From DATATJ01 sp963789075 (lineage in GTDB: Bacteria > Acidobacteriota > Vicinamibacteria > Vicinamibacterales > CAVVIG01): 64,000 nucleotides of DNA. The notes under the pieces were generated by a model that made no database searches, had not been told where the DNA came from, and was given only the letters and a program-made list of their open reading frames with translations. Where the stretch lies: positions 1-64,000 of the forward strand of contig CAWBJQ010000004.1 in NCBI GenBank assembly GCA_963789075.1, in the 5' to 3' direction. Position numbers and translations under genes: made by a program. Shown in pieces: positions 30,418 through 39,125 of this stretch; position 1 is the first letter of the stretch; the number at the start of each line of letters is the position of its first letter.

Positions 30418-32371
30418 GGCGCCCGACGTTACTCGGCGTGTGTGGCTGCGTCGCTCGCCGCGCTCGCGGCGGCCGCCGGCCACGTGAGTCGGATTGACGC
30501 CGCCAGCGCGATGGTCGAGTGGCCGTTCTACGGCGCCGATCAGGCGGGAACGAAGTATTCGCCGCTGACCGACATCAATCCGGAGACGGTGTCGAAGCTC
30601 CACGTCGTCTGGGAATGGAAGACCGGCGAGCTGCCGCTCGACCAATTCGAGACGCGCCCCGGCATGTTCGAGGCGACGCCGTTGATGATCGACAACGTGC
30701 TGTATTTCAGCACGCCCTACCACCGCGTCGTCGCGCTCAACGCCGACACCGGCGCGGAGATCTGGTCGTACGATCCGAAGAGCTACGAGGATGGCCAGCC
30801 GGCGAACGGCACGGGCTACGTGCACCGCGGCATCGCGGCGTGGCACGATGGCGGCAAGCTTCGGATCTTCCTCAACACCCGCTACCGTCTGATCTGTCTC
30901 GATGCGAAGACGGGCACGCTGGTCGAGACGTTCGGCGACCACGGCATCGTGGATCTCAGCCACGGGTTGATCTGGGAGATCCGCAAGCTGGATTACACGA
31001 ACACGTCGCCGCCGATCGTCTACCAGAACCTCGTGATTGTCGGCAACGGCGTGGGCGATCGGCTCGTCTACCACCACGATCCGCCGGGCGACGTGCGCGC
31101 GTTCGACGCACGGACCGGCAAACAGGTGTGGAGCTTCCACACGATTCCGCAGGCCGGCGAGTTCGGGCAACGACACCTGGGGCGCCGACTCGTGGAAGTT
31201 CACCGGCCACACCAATGTCTGGGCGCCGATGACCCTCGACGACAAACGCGGGCTCGTGTTCCTGCCGGTGAGCACACCGAGCAACGACTATTTCGGCGGC
31301 GCGCGGCCCGGAGCGAACGTGTTCGCCGAGTCGCTGGTCTGCCTCGACGCGAAGACGGGTCAGCGCAAGTGGCACTACCAGTTGGTGCACCACGGGTTGT
31401 GGGACTACGATCTGGCGTCGCCACCAAACCTGGCAACGATCACCGTCGACGGCCGGAAGATCGATGCCGTCGTGCAGCTCACGAAGCAGGGCTTCGCGTT
31501 CGTGTTCGATCGCGTCACCGGCACGCCGGTGTGGCCAATCGAAGAGCGTGCCGTGCCGGCGAGTGATATTCCGGAAGAGCACGCCTCTGCGACGCAGCCG
31601 TTTCCGACCAAGCCGCCAGCGTTCACGCTGCAAGGCGTGTCGCTGGACGATGCGTTCGATCTGACGCCGGAGCTGAAGGCCGAAGCGCAGGCGCAGATGA
31701 AGAAATTTCGGATCGGTCCGGTGTTCACGCCTCCGTCCCTCGAAGGCACGGTCATGCGACCGGGCAACATCGGCGGCGCGAACTGGGGCGGCGGCGCGTT
31801 CGATCCAGATACGGGCACGCTCTACGTCAAAACGACGAACAGCCCCACGATCGCACGCGTCGTGCGAGCGAAGCACGATCCGTCGAACCCGCGAGCCGCT
31901 GAAGTCGACGCCGAGTGGACGGGCGACCTGACGGCCACGGCGTCCTTCCACGGCGGTCTGCCGCTCACGAAGCCGCCGTACGCCTTCTTGACGGCGATTG
32001 ATTTGAATCACGGTTCGATCCTGTGGCAGGAGCCATTCGGCGACTCGCCGCAGGTCCGCCGCAATCCTGCGCTGGCCGGCGTGACGCTGCCCGATCGCCT
32101 TGGCGCATCGGGACCGATGGGCGCGGTTGTGACCAAGGGCGGCGTGGTGCTCGTCGGCGGCGGCGACAACGCGCTGCACGCGATCGACAAGACCACAGGT
32201 CGCGAACTGTGGAGCGCACCCTTGTCCGGCCGCGCGACGGCGACGCCGATGACCTATCGCACGCGCGAGGGCCACCAGTTCGTCGTGATCGCCACCGGCG
32301 TCGGCAAAGGCGCCTCGCTGATGGCTTTCGGACTGGACGGCGGTAAGCCAACGACCGCGTCCGGCAAGTAG
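30414..32371 (+). CDS. PQQ-dependent dehydrogenase (quinoprotein, eight-bladed propeller type), two frameshifts
   Basis: Periplasmic oxidation of an alcohol or sugar by pyrroloquinoline quinone. The true start is ATG 30414 (MRRPTLLGV), running into the signal helix VAASLAALAAAAG after an extra T near 30441. Mature: MVEWPFYGADQAGTKYSPLT. Propeller tryptophan-docking repeats: ALNADTGAEIWSY, AFDARTGKQVWSF, CLDAKTGQRKWHY, AIDKTTGRELWS. The catalytic-region signature HHGLWDYDLASPPNL is intact. An extra C near 31167 splits EFG/NDTWGADSWK. There is no CxxCH, so electrons must go to a separate acceptor. About 650 aa. Confidence 0.88.
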
Positions 32372-32376
32372 CGACC

Positions 32377-32950
32377 ATGCAGCGAAGGACGTTCTTCAAG
32401 TGGATCGGGTCAACCGCGATTCCCTTCGTCGTGCCGCGATGGGCGCGGGCGCAGCGCGGGCCGTTCACGGGGCAAAGCGCTCGAGACGCTCCGGGAAGTG
32501 GCGGACGCCGTGCTGCCCCAATCTCTCGGCTCCCACGGCATCGACGGGGCAGTCGCTGAATTCACACAGTGGCTGCGCAGCTACAAGGCCGGCGCCGAAA
32601 TGAGCGCCGGCTACGGCTTCACGAAGCTTCAGGTGGTGCCACCTGACCCGTCGATCCACTACGTGGAGCAGCTCGAACAGCTCGAGGCGGCGGCACGAAC
32701 CAAGCGGAGTGTGCCGTTCGCGAAGCTCGATCTCGCGGGCAAGCGCGAGATTGTTCAGGCGGCGTTCGCATCGTCGAACATCGATGCCATTCCGCGCCGG
32801 CCCAACGGACAGCACGTCGCGGCCGATCTGCTGGGGCATTTCTATTTCATCAGCAGCGACGCCCACGACTTTCTGTACAACGCGGCCATCAAACGCGACG
32901 AGTGCCGCGGCCTTGCAAGTTCGGGCCAGCGTCCCGCGCCCCTGCGCTGA
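32377..32950 (+). CDS. Gluconate 2-dehydrogenase subunit 3-family protein with Tat signal (one frameshift)
   Basis: Small accessory subunit of membrane or periplasmic GMC-type dehydrogenases; it carries the Tat signal that exports the folded FAD subunit. MQRRTFFKWIGSTAIPFVV is a clear twin-arginine signal. After an extra C near 32473 the chain continues KALETLREVADAVLPQSLGS, the family-typical helix, then GHFYFISSDAHDFLYNAAI and CRGLASSGQRPAPLR. About 190 aa. It begins 5 bp after the PQQ enzyme and ends 9 bp before the GMC gene, its expected partner. Confidence 0.85.
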
Positions 32951-32959
32951 GGAGCGCTC

Positions 32960-34585
32960 ATGCCTGTCTACGAAAGCGACGTCTGCATCATCGGAGGCGG
33001 CGTCACCGCGGCCATGATGTCGCAGAAGCTTGCCGCCCTCCGGCCCGGGCTCTCGATCACCGTTGTGGAGGCGGGCCGCACCATCTTCGATCTCGAAAAT
33101 CGAATGCACTACCGCGAGCGGACCGCGAAGTACGGCGACAACCCGTGGCCGGGCGATTTCATCGAAGACCAGTCGGCGACCGGCATCATCTCGAGAACGA
33201 TGGCGGTCGGCGGCCTGGCGCTGCACTGGGGCGGCACCTGCAATCGATTTTCTGAGGAGGACCTGCGGCTGAAGTCGATGTACGGGTTGTACTCGGACTG
33301 GCCGCTGGAATGGGCGGAGCTCGAGAAGTACTACAACGAAGCCGAGCGACGCCTTGGCGTCGCGGGCGAGCCGAGCCCCTTTCCCGGGGATAAGCGATCA
33401 CAGCCGTACCCGATGGCGCCGATGCCGCTCACGTGGAATCTCAAAGCGCTGAAGGCGTGGGGCGACAAGAGCGGCATTCCTTTCCAAGCCACACCGCAAG
33501 CCAAGAACACGGTTCCGTACGACGGCCGATCGCAGTGCCTCCGCTGCGGGACCTGCGAGATCTGTCCGACGGGCGCCCGCTATTCACCGGACTTCACGTT
33601 CAAGGCGCTGCTGGCCGGAAAGAAGATCGTGCTCCACGATCAGACGCTTGTGCGAAAGCTGGTCACCGATGCGGCGGGCTCGACCATCGTCGCGGCGCAA
33701 GCCGTGCGGCGCGACCGGCCCGCGGAGCCGATCGAATATCGCGCGCGCACGTTCGTCGTCGCCTCTGGATACACGTGGAGCTCGCACCTTCTGCTGCTGT
33801 CCGCGTCGTCGAAGTTCCCCAACGGCCTGGCGAATCGCTCGGGGCTGGTCGGCAAGTATATGAACGGGCACGCCTTCATGACCGCCATCATGGAGCTCGA
33901 CGCGAAAATCTATCCGGGCATGAACCCGGATTTCGGGTTGATCTCGCGTCAGTTCTTTCGCTGCGGCACCGATGTACCCTACGTTCGTCACGATCTCAGA
34001 ATCTGGGAGAACCCAGGACGAAACGTGCCGCGGCTCAAGGACGGCGGCGGACGCATGCTGTTTGGCGACGATGTCGTCACCGATTGGCAGGCGCGGGCGA
34101 CGCGCGGCACCGCTCGCGTGCGCGCGTACTACGACGTGCACCCGTCGGAGAACAGCGAGCTCACGCTCGACCCGTCGAACAAGAACAAGTGGGGCGATCC
34201 GATGCCGAAGATCGTCCATCGGCTCGACGCGCAGACGCAAGCGCTCGCCGCCTCAACGAAGCAGCACCTGACGCAGGTGTTCGATCGCATGGCGAAAGCC
34301 GACGACGCCAAGATCGTGTCGACGACGGAAAGCCGCTATCTCGATCATCCCGCCGGTGGCTGCCGGATGGGCACCGATCCCGCAACGAGCGTCTGCGATA
34401 GCTACGGGCAGACGCACGACCTTCAGAACTTGTTCGTCGTCGGTGCACCGACGCTCCCGACGGCCGGATGCACCAACGGCACGCTGACCTTTGTCGCGCT
34501 GACGCTTCGATCGGCTGAGCGCATTGCCCACACGCTCCCGCAGCACAAAGCGAGCAGAGCCGGCGAGATTGAAACCCATGCCTAG
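32960..34585 (+). CDS. GMC-family FAD-dependent oxidoreductase (large subunit)
   Basis: 541 aa, frame intact. N-terminal FAD-binding fold SDVCIIGGGVTAAMMSQKLA and VVEAGRTIFDLENR, then GIISRTMAVGGLALHWGGTC. C-terminal catalytic region LDHPAGGCRMGTDPATSVCD and FVVGAPTLPTAGCTNGTLTF supplies the expected His and Asn. No signal peptide, consistent with Tat hitch-hiking on the subunit-3 protein upstream. Odd: a Cys-dense stretch QCLRCGTCEICPTGARYS (residues ~193-210), which resembles an iron-sulphur or zinc ligand set. Electrons may pass to a c-type cytochrome. The end overlaps the next gene by 8 bases. Confidence 0.92.
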   Translation: MPVYESDVCIIGGGVTAAMMSQKLAALRPGLSITVVEAGRTIFDLENRMHYRERTAKYGDNPWPGDFIEDQSATGIISRTMAVGGLALHWGGTCNRFSEEDLRLKSMYGLYSDWPLEWAELEKYYNEAERRLGVAGEPSPFPGDKRSQPYPMAPMPLTWNLKALKAWGDKSGIPFQATPQAKNTVPYDGRSQCLRCGTCEICPTGARYSPDFTFKALLAGKKIVLHDQTLVRKLVTDAAGSTIVAAQAVRRDRPAEPIEYRARTFVVASGYTWSSHLLLLSASSKFPNGLANRSGLVGKYMNGHAFMTAIMELDAKIYPGMNPDFGLISRQFFRCGTDVPYVRHDLRIWENPGRNVPRLKDGGGRMLFGDDVVTDWQARATRGTARVRAYYDVHPSENSELTLDPSNKNKWGDPMPKIVHRLDAQTQALAASTKQHLTQVFDRMAKADDAKIVSTTESRYLDHPAGGCRMGTDPATSVCDSYGQTHDLQNLFVVGAPTLPTAGCTNGTLTFVALTLRSAERIAHTLPQHKASRAGEIETHA

Positions 34586-37500
34586 ACGTGTGCTTTGGCT
34601 CCTCGCGTTCATGATCACCAGCGCTGCGATGCTCGGCAGCGGCATGTCGCCGTCGCTGATTGCACAGCGGCGCGCTCAACCATCGCCGCCATCCGCCGAG
34701 GGGGCGTCGGGGCCGTTCGGACCGTTGCGCTTCCGCTATATCGGCCCCGTCGGCAACCGGGTGTCGGCCGTCGTGGGCGTTCCGAGCAATCCATTGATCT
34801 ACTACGCCGGCGCGGCGTCGGGCGGCATCTTCAAGACGAGCGATGCGGGAGCGACCTGGGAGCCGATCTTCGACGGCCAGCCAGTGTCGTCGATCGGAGC
34901 GCTGGCCGTGGCGCCGAGCGATCCGAACATCGTCTGGGCAGGTACCGGCGAAACGTGGATCCGCAGCCACATTTCCGCGGGCGCGGGCATTTACAAGTCG
35001 GTGGACGCCGGCAAGACCTGGACGCTGATGGGGCTCGAGAAGACCGGCCGCATCGGCCGCATCGTCATCGATCCGCAGAATCCCAATGTCGTCTTCGCGG
35101 CGGCGATGGGATTCAGCTATGGCCCGCAGCCGGATCGCGGCCTCTTCCGGACGACGGACGGCGGCAAGACATGGGAGAAAGTACTGTTCGTCGACGAGAA
35201 CACCGGTTGTTCGGATGTCGTGATGGATCCGAGCCATCCGAGCGTGCTCTTCGCGGGGATGTGGCAGTTCGTCATTCACACGTGGGCTCAGGAAAGCGGC
35301 GGCCCCGGCAGCGGCGTGTTCAAATCGATCGACGGCGGCGCCACGTGGAAGCGGCTCACCGGACATGGCTTGCCGGAGCAGGACCTGGGAAAAGTGGGGC
35401 TGGCGATCGCGAAGAGCAACTCGAGCCGCGTGTATGCGCTGCTCGAGACGGGGACGGGCGAGCCGTGGAAGGGGAAGCCGACCGCGGCTGGCGAGCTCTG
35501 GCGATCGGATGATGGCGGCGACAACTGGAAGATGATGACGCCGAACCACGACGTCGGCGGACGGCCGCACTATTACTTCCGGATGGCCGTCGAGCCGGAC
35601 AACGAGAATGATCTGTTCTTCTTGACGGCGTCGTTCAGCCGGTCGCTCGACGGTGGCGCTACACTGCGGACGCTGCGCGGGTATCCGGAGACGGCGGGCG
35701 GCCACGCGCTCGGTGCGCCGCCGCTCGGCGATTTCCACGACATCTGGATCGATCCGTCGAACGCGGAGCGGATGATCGTGTCGAACGACGGCGGCGTCGG
35801 CGTTTCGGTGAACCGCGGCCGCACCTGGCAGCGCGCACAGTTTCCGAACGCGCAGATCTACCACGTCGCCACGGACAATCAGATTCCGTACAACGTCTAT
35901 GGCAACCGGCAGGATGGTCCGTCGTTTCGCGGGCCGAGCAACAGCCGCGTCATGGGGTACGGACAGTTCGTCGAGCCGATTTCGCGCGGGCTTTGGGACA
36001 CGGTTGGCGGCGGCGAAAGCGGATGGACCATTCCCGATTGGAGCGACCCGAACATCATCTGGTCGAGCGGCACGGCGTCCGGCAGCCTCGGCGGCAGCAT
36101 CGATCGCTATGACGAGCGCACGCGGCAATATCAGAGCGTCGAGGTGTGGCCCGACAATCCGGAAGGCTGGCCTGCGGGCGACATCAAGTACCGATTCAAC
36201 TGGACCTTCCCGGTGGCGATGTCGCCGCACGATCACAACAAGGTGTACGTCGGCAGCCAGTATGTGCACATGACGGTGGACGGCGGGCGCAGTTGGCGCA
36301 TGATCAGCCCGGATCTCACGCTGAACGACAAGAGCCGGCAAGGCGTGTCCGGCGGTCTCACGGGCGACAACATCGGGCCTGAGTATGGCGACACGTTGAT
36401 CGCGATCGCGGAGTCACCGAAGCAGGCGGGCGTCATCTGGACGGGCAGCAACGACGGCCAGGTGCAGGTGACGCGCGATGCCGGAAAGAGCTGGACGAAC
36501 GTCACGAAAAACATTCCGAACCTGCCGCCGTGGGGCACCGTGTACACCGTGGCGCCGTCGCGCTTCAACGCGGGAACAGCGTACGTCACGGTCGATTTAC
36601 ACCAGGAAGACGATCGTAACCCGTACGTTTACAAAACCAGCGATTTCGGTCAGACGTGGAAGAGCCTGAGCGCAACGGTTCCGAAGGGTCCGCTGAGTTA
36701 CGCGCACGCCATCGCCGAGGACACGGTCCGTCAAGGCCTGCTCTTTCTCGGGACCGAGAACAGCCTCTACGTGTCCTTCGATGACGGGGACAAGTGGCAG
36801 CCGCTGCAAAACAACCTGCCGCATGTGCCCGTGTACGGCATCACCGTGCAGGAGCACTTCGGCGATCTCGTGCTCGCCACGTACGGCCGCGGCTTCTGGA
36901 TTCTCGACGACATCGCGCCGCTGCGCGTCATGACACCGGAAGTGCTCGAGGCCGACGCGCACCTGTTCGCGCCAAGGCCGACCTACCGCTTCCGTGGCAT
37001 CACGCCGCCAGCCGCTCCGGCCTACGACCTCGTCGACGGAGAGAATCCGCCGTACGGCGCCGACATCACGTACTACCTGAAGGCGGCGCCTTCAGGCGAC
37101 GCACGCATCGACATCCTCGATGGCAAAGGGCAGACGGTGCGGACGCTGAAGGCGACCACGAAGCCCGGACTCAATCGTGTGTGGTGGGACCTTCGCTACG
37201 CGCCGGAAGGCGATGTGCGGCTCCGTACGAGTCCGATTTTCGCATCGTGGATGAAAGTCGGCGCCGATGGCCGCCCCGCGGGCGGCCGCCTGACGCTGCT
37301 CGCGTCGCCCGGAACCTACACGGTGAAGCTGACCGTGGGCGGACACGAGTTCACCCAACCGCTGAAACTGATCAAGGACCCGCATTCCGCCGGCACCGAA
37401 GCGGACATTCGCGCGCAGTTCACGCTGTTGCAGACGATCCGCGACAACATGCTCGCGGCTGGCGACATGGTCAATAAAATCGAGCTGCTGCGGAAACAGG

Positions 37501-37850
37501 TGGAAGATCTCGAGGCGAAGCCGAGCGCCGCATCGGTCAAGTCCGCCGCGGAAGCCTTCGACGCGAAGCTGATCGACTTCGAGCAGCACCTCTATCAGTT
37601 GAAGCTGACGGGCGGTCAGGACGGCATGCGCTGGCCTGGTCAGCTGCTGCAGAAGCTGTCGCATCTCGTCAGCGGGCTGCAGGATTCCGACTTCGCGCCG
37701 ACGACGCAGCAGATCGCCGTGAACCAACAGTTCACCGATGAAATTCGCACCCTGGGTGCCCGCTTTTCCGAGTTGACGAAGCGAGAGGTGTCCGCCTTCA
37801 ACGCCATTCTGGCGGCGCAGAGCCTTCCGGCGATTAGCGTGGCGCAGTAA
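34578..37850 (+). CDS. Exported Asp-box (VPS10/sortilin-like) beta-propeller protein
   Basis: 1090 aa, frame intact. Signal peptide MPRRVLWLLAFMITSAAMLG. At least nine Asp-box/BNR turns are seen: SDAGATWEP, SVDAGKTWTLM, TTDGGKTWEKV, SIDGGATWKRL, SDDGGDNWKMM, NRGRTWQRA, TVDGGRSWRMI, TRDAGKSWTNV and SDFGQTWKSL, indicating one large or two stacked propellers over residues ~40-790. The final ~300 residues are a separate domain (ARIDILDGKGQTVRTLKATT, then a helical tail VNKIELLRKQVEDLE). The family has glycoside-hydrolase-like and binding members; no catalytic call is possible. It shares an 8-base overlap with the GMC gene. Confidence 0.87.
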   Translation: MPRRVLWLLAFMITSAAMLGSGMSPSLIAQRRAQPSPPSAEGASGPFGPLRFRYIGPVGNRVSAVVGVPSNPLIYYAGAASGGIFKTSDAGATWEPIFDGQPVSSIGALAVAPSDPNIVWAGTGETWIRSHISAGAGIYKSVDAGKTWTLMGLEKTGRIGRIVIDPQNPNVVFAAAMGFSYGPQPDRGLFRTTDGGKTWEKVLFVDENTGCSDVVMDPSHPSVLFAGMWQFVIHTWAQESGGPGSGVFKSIDGGATWKRLTGHGLPEQDLGKVGLAIAKSNSSRVYALLETGTGEPWKGKPTAAGELWRSDDGGDNWKMMTPNHDVGGRPHYYFRMAVEPDNENDLFFLTASFSRSLDGGATLRTLRGYPETAGGHALGAPPLGDFHDIWIDPSNAERMIVSNDGGVGVSVNRGRTWQRAQFPNAQIYHVATDNQIPYNVYGNRQDGPSFRGPSNSRVMGYGQFVEPISRGLWDTVGGGESGWTIPDWSDPNIIWSSGTASGSLGGSIDRYDERTRQYQSVEVWPDNPEGWPAGDIKYRFNWTFPVAMSPHDHNKVYVGSQYVHMTVDGGRSWRMISPDLTLNDKSRQGVSGGLTGDNIGPEYGDTLIAIAESPKQAGVIWTGSNDGQVQVTRDAGKSWTNVTKNIPNLPPWGTVYTVAPSRFNAGTAYVTVDLHQEDDRNPYVYKTSDFGQTWKSLSATVPKGPLSYAHAIAEDTVRQGLLFLGTENSLYVSFDDGDKWQPLQNNLPHVPVYGITVQEHFGDLVLATYGRGFWILDDIAPLRVMTPEVLEADAHLFAPRPTYRFRGITPPAAPAYDLVDGENPPYGADITYYLKAAPSGDARIDILDGKGQTVRTLKATTKPGLNRVWWDLRYAPEGDVRLRTSPIFASWMKVGADGRPAGGRLTLLASPGTYTVKLTVGGHEFTQPLKLIKDPHSAGTEADIRAQFTLLQTIRDNMLAAGDMVNKIELLRKQVEDLEAKPSAASVKSAAEAFDAKLIDFEQHLYQLKLTGGQDGMRWPGQLLQKLSHLVSGLQDSDFAPTTQQIAVNQQFTDEIRTLGARFSELTKREVSAFNAILAAQSLPAISVAQ

Positions 37851-37867
37851 CCGTGCTAGGAGATCCT

Positions 37868-39121
37868 ATGAGATTGGTAGCGCTCTTCGTCGCGGCGGTC
37901 GTCAGCGTGCCGGCCCTCGCGTTCGCTCAGGACCAGACGGTCGTGATCAAGGCGGATACGGTGCTCGACGGCAAGGGTGGAACGCTGACCAACACCAGCC
38001 TCGTGGTGCAGGGAACGAAGATCGCCAAGGTCGATCCCAACGCGACCGGCGTCACCTATGACCTGCGCGGGTTGACGGTGATGCCTGGGTGGATCGACAC
38101 GCACGCGCACATCATTCAGCACTTCGACCGCAACACCGGCAAGACCCCGAAGCGCGGTGAGGAGACGCCGCAGGAAGCGGTGTTCTACGCGGTCGACAAC
38201 GCCTACACGACGCTCCTCGGCGGCTTCACCACCATTCAGAGCCCCGGCGCGGAGCTTGACAAGGATCTCCGCGATTTCATCGCGACGAGCAACGTTCCCG
38301 GTCCGCGAATTCTTACCTCGCTCCGCGCGGTGACCGAACGCACGGGCACGCCTGACGAGATTCGCGCCTATGTGAGGAAGATGGTGGCGGACGGCGCCGA
38401 CTTCATCAAGCTGTTCGCGACGGCCAGCATCCGCGAGGGCGGCGCGCAGACGATGAGCGACGAGCAGATCCAGGCGACCTGCTCGGAAGCAAAGGCGAAC
38501 GGGAAGCGCTCGATGGTCCACGCGCAGGGGCCAGCAGGCGCGAAAGCCGCGATTCTCGCGGGCTGCAGCTCGATCGAGCACGGCAACTATCTCACCGACG
38601 AAGTGCTCGATCTGATGGCGCAGCATAAGGTGTACTTCGATCCAAACTTCGGCCTGCTGCTGCACAACTATCTCGACAACCGGGCGAAGTTCATCGGCGG
38701 CAACTTCAACGAGGCGGGCTTCGCGTTCATGGAGAAGGGCATCCCGATTGGCATCGACACGTTCAAGCGCGCGCTGAAGCGCGACATCCCGATCGTGTTC
38801 GGCACCGATGCGGTGGCGGGTGCCAACGGCCGGAATTACGAAGAGTTCGTCTACCGCGTTCGCGATGGCGGCCAGAAGCCGATGGCGGCGATCGTGGCGG
38901 CGACGTCGACGGCGGCGCGGTCGATCGGTCTCGGCGACACGATCGGGACGATCGCACCCGGCTTCGAAGCCGACATCATCGCGACCGACGGCAACCCGCT
39001 GCAGGACATCACCGCGGTGCGGCGGGTGGTGTTCGTCATGAAGGGCGGAAAGGTTTACAAGAATCTCGCGACCGCCCGCAAAGCGGCCACGCGGAGCTCG
39101 GTAGGAGGAGCCGGCGAATAG
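37868..39121 (+). CDS. Exported amidohydrolase-superfamily protein, second paralogue
   Basis: 417 aa, frame intact. ATG 37868 has AGGAG ten bases upstream. Signal peptide MRLVALFVAAVVSVPALAFA. Ligand motifs: GWIDTHAHII (HxH), ADFIKLFATASI (Lys), SMVHAQGPAGA (here HAQ, where the first paralogue has HAH), CSSIEHGNYL and IVFGTDAVAG. The protein aligns end to end with the product of 29135-30417 (shared GGFTTIQSPGAELDKDLRDF-like, EEFVYRVRDGGQKPMAA and NPLQDITAVRRVVFVMKGGK segments), so the two arose by duplication. It sits 17 bp after the Asp-box gene and 4 bp before the DUF1592 gene. Confidence 0.92.
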   Translation: MRLVALFVAAVVSVPALAFAQDQTVVIKADTVLDGKGGTLTNTSLVVQGTKIAKVDPNATGVTYDLRGLTVMPGWIDTHAHIIQHFDRNTGKTPKRGEETPQEAVFYAVDNAYTTLLGGFTTIQSPGAELDKDLRDFIATSNVPGPRILTSLRAVTERTGTPDEIRAYVRKMVADGADFIKLFATASIREGGAQTMSDEQIQATCSEAKANGKRSMVHAQGPAGAKAAILAGCSSIEHGNYLTDEVLDLMAQHKVYFDPNFGLLLHNYLDNRAKFIGGNFNEAGFAFMEKGIPIGIDTFKRALKRDIPIVFGTDAVAGANGRNYEEFVYRVRDGGQKPMAAIVAATSTAARSIGLGDTIGTIAPGFEADIIATDGNPLQDITAVRRVVFVMKGGKVYKNLATARKAATRSSVGGAGE

Positions 39122-39125
39122 CGCC

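Noticed and set aside
34161..36341. Very long open frame (726 codons) on the minus strand opposite the GMC and Asp-box genes
   Set aside because: Arg/His/Ala-rich translation without any domain; it mirrors third-position GC of the intact plus-strand genes. The same applies to other long antisense frames, for example around 22417-23064, 30000-31284 and 43320-44720.
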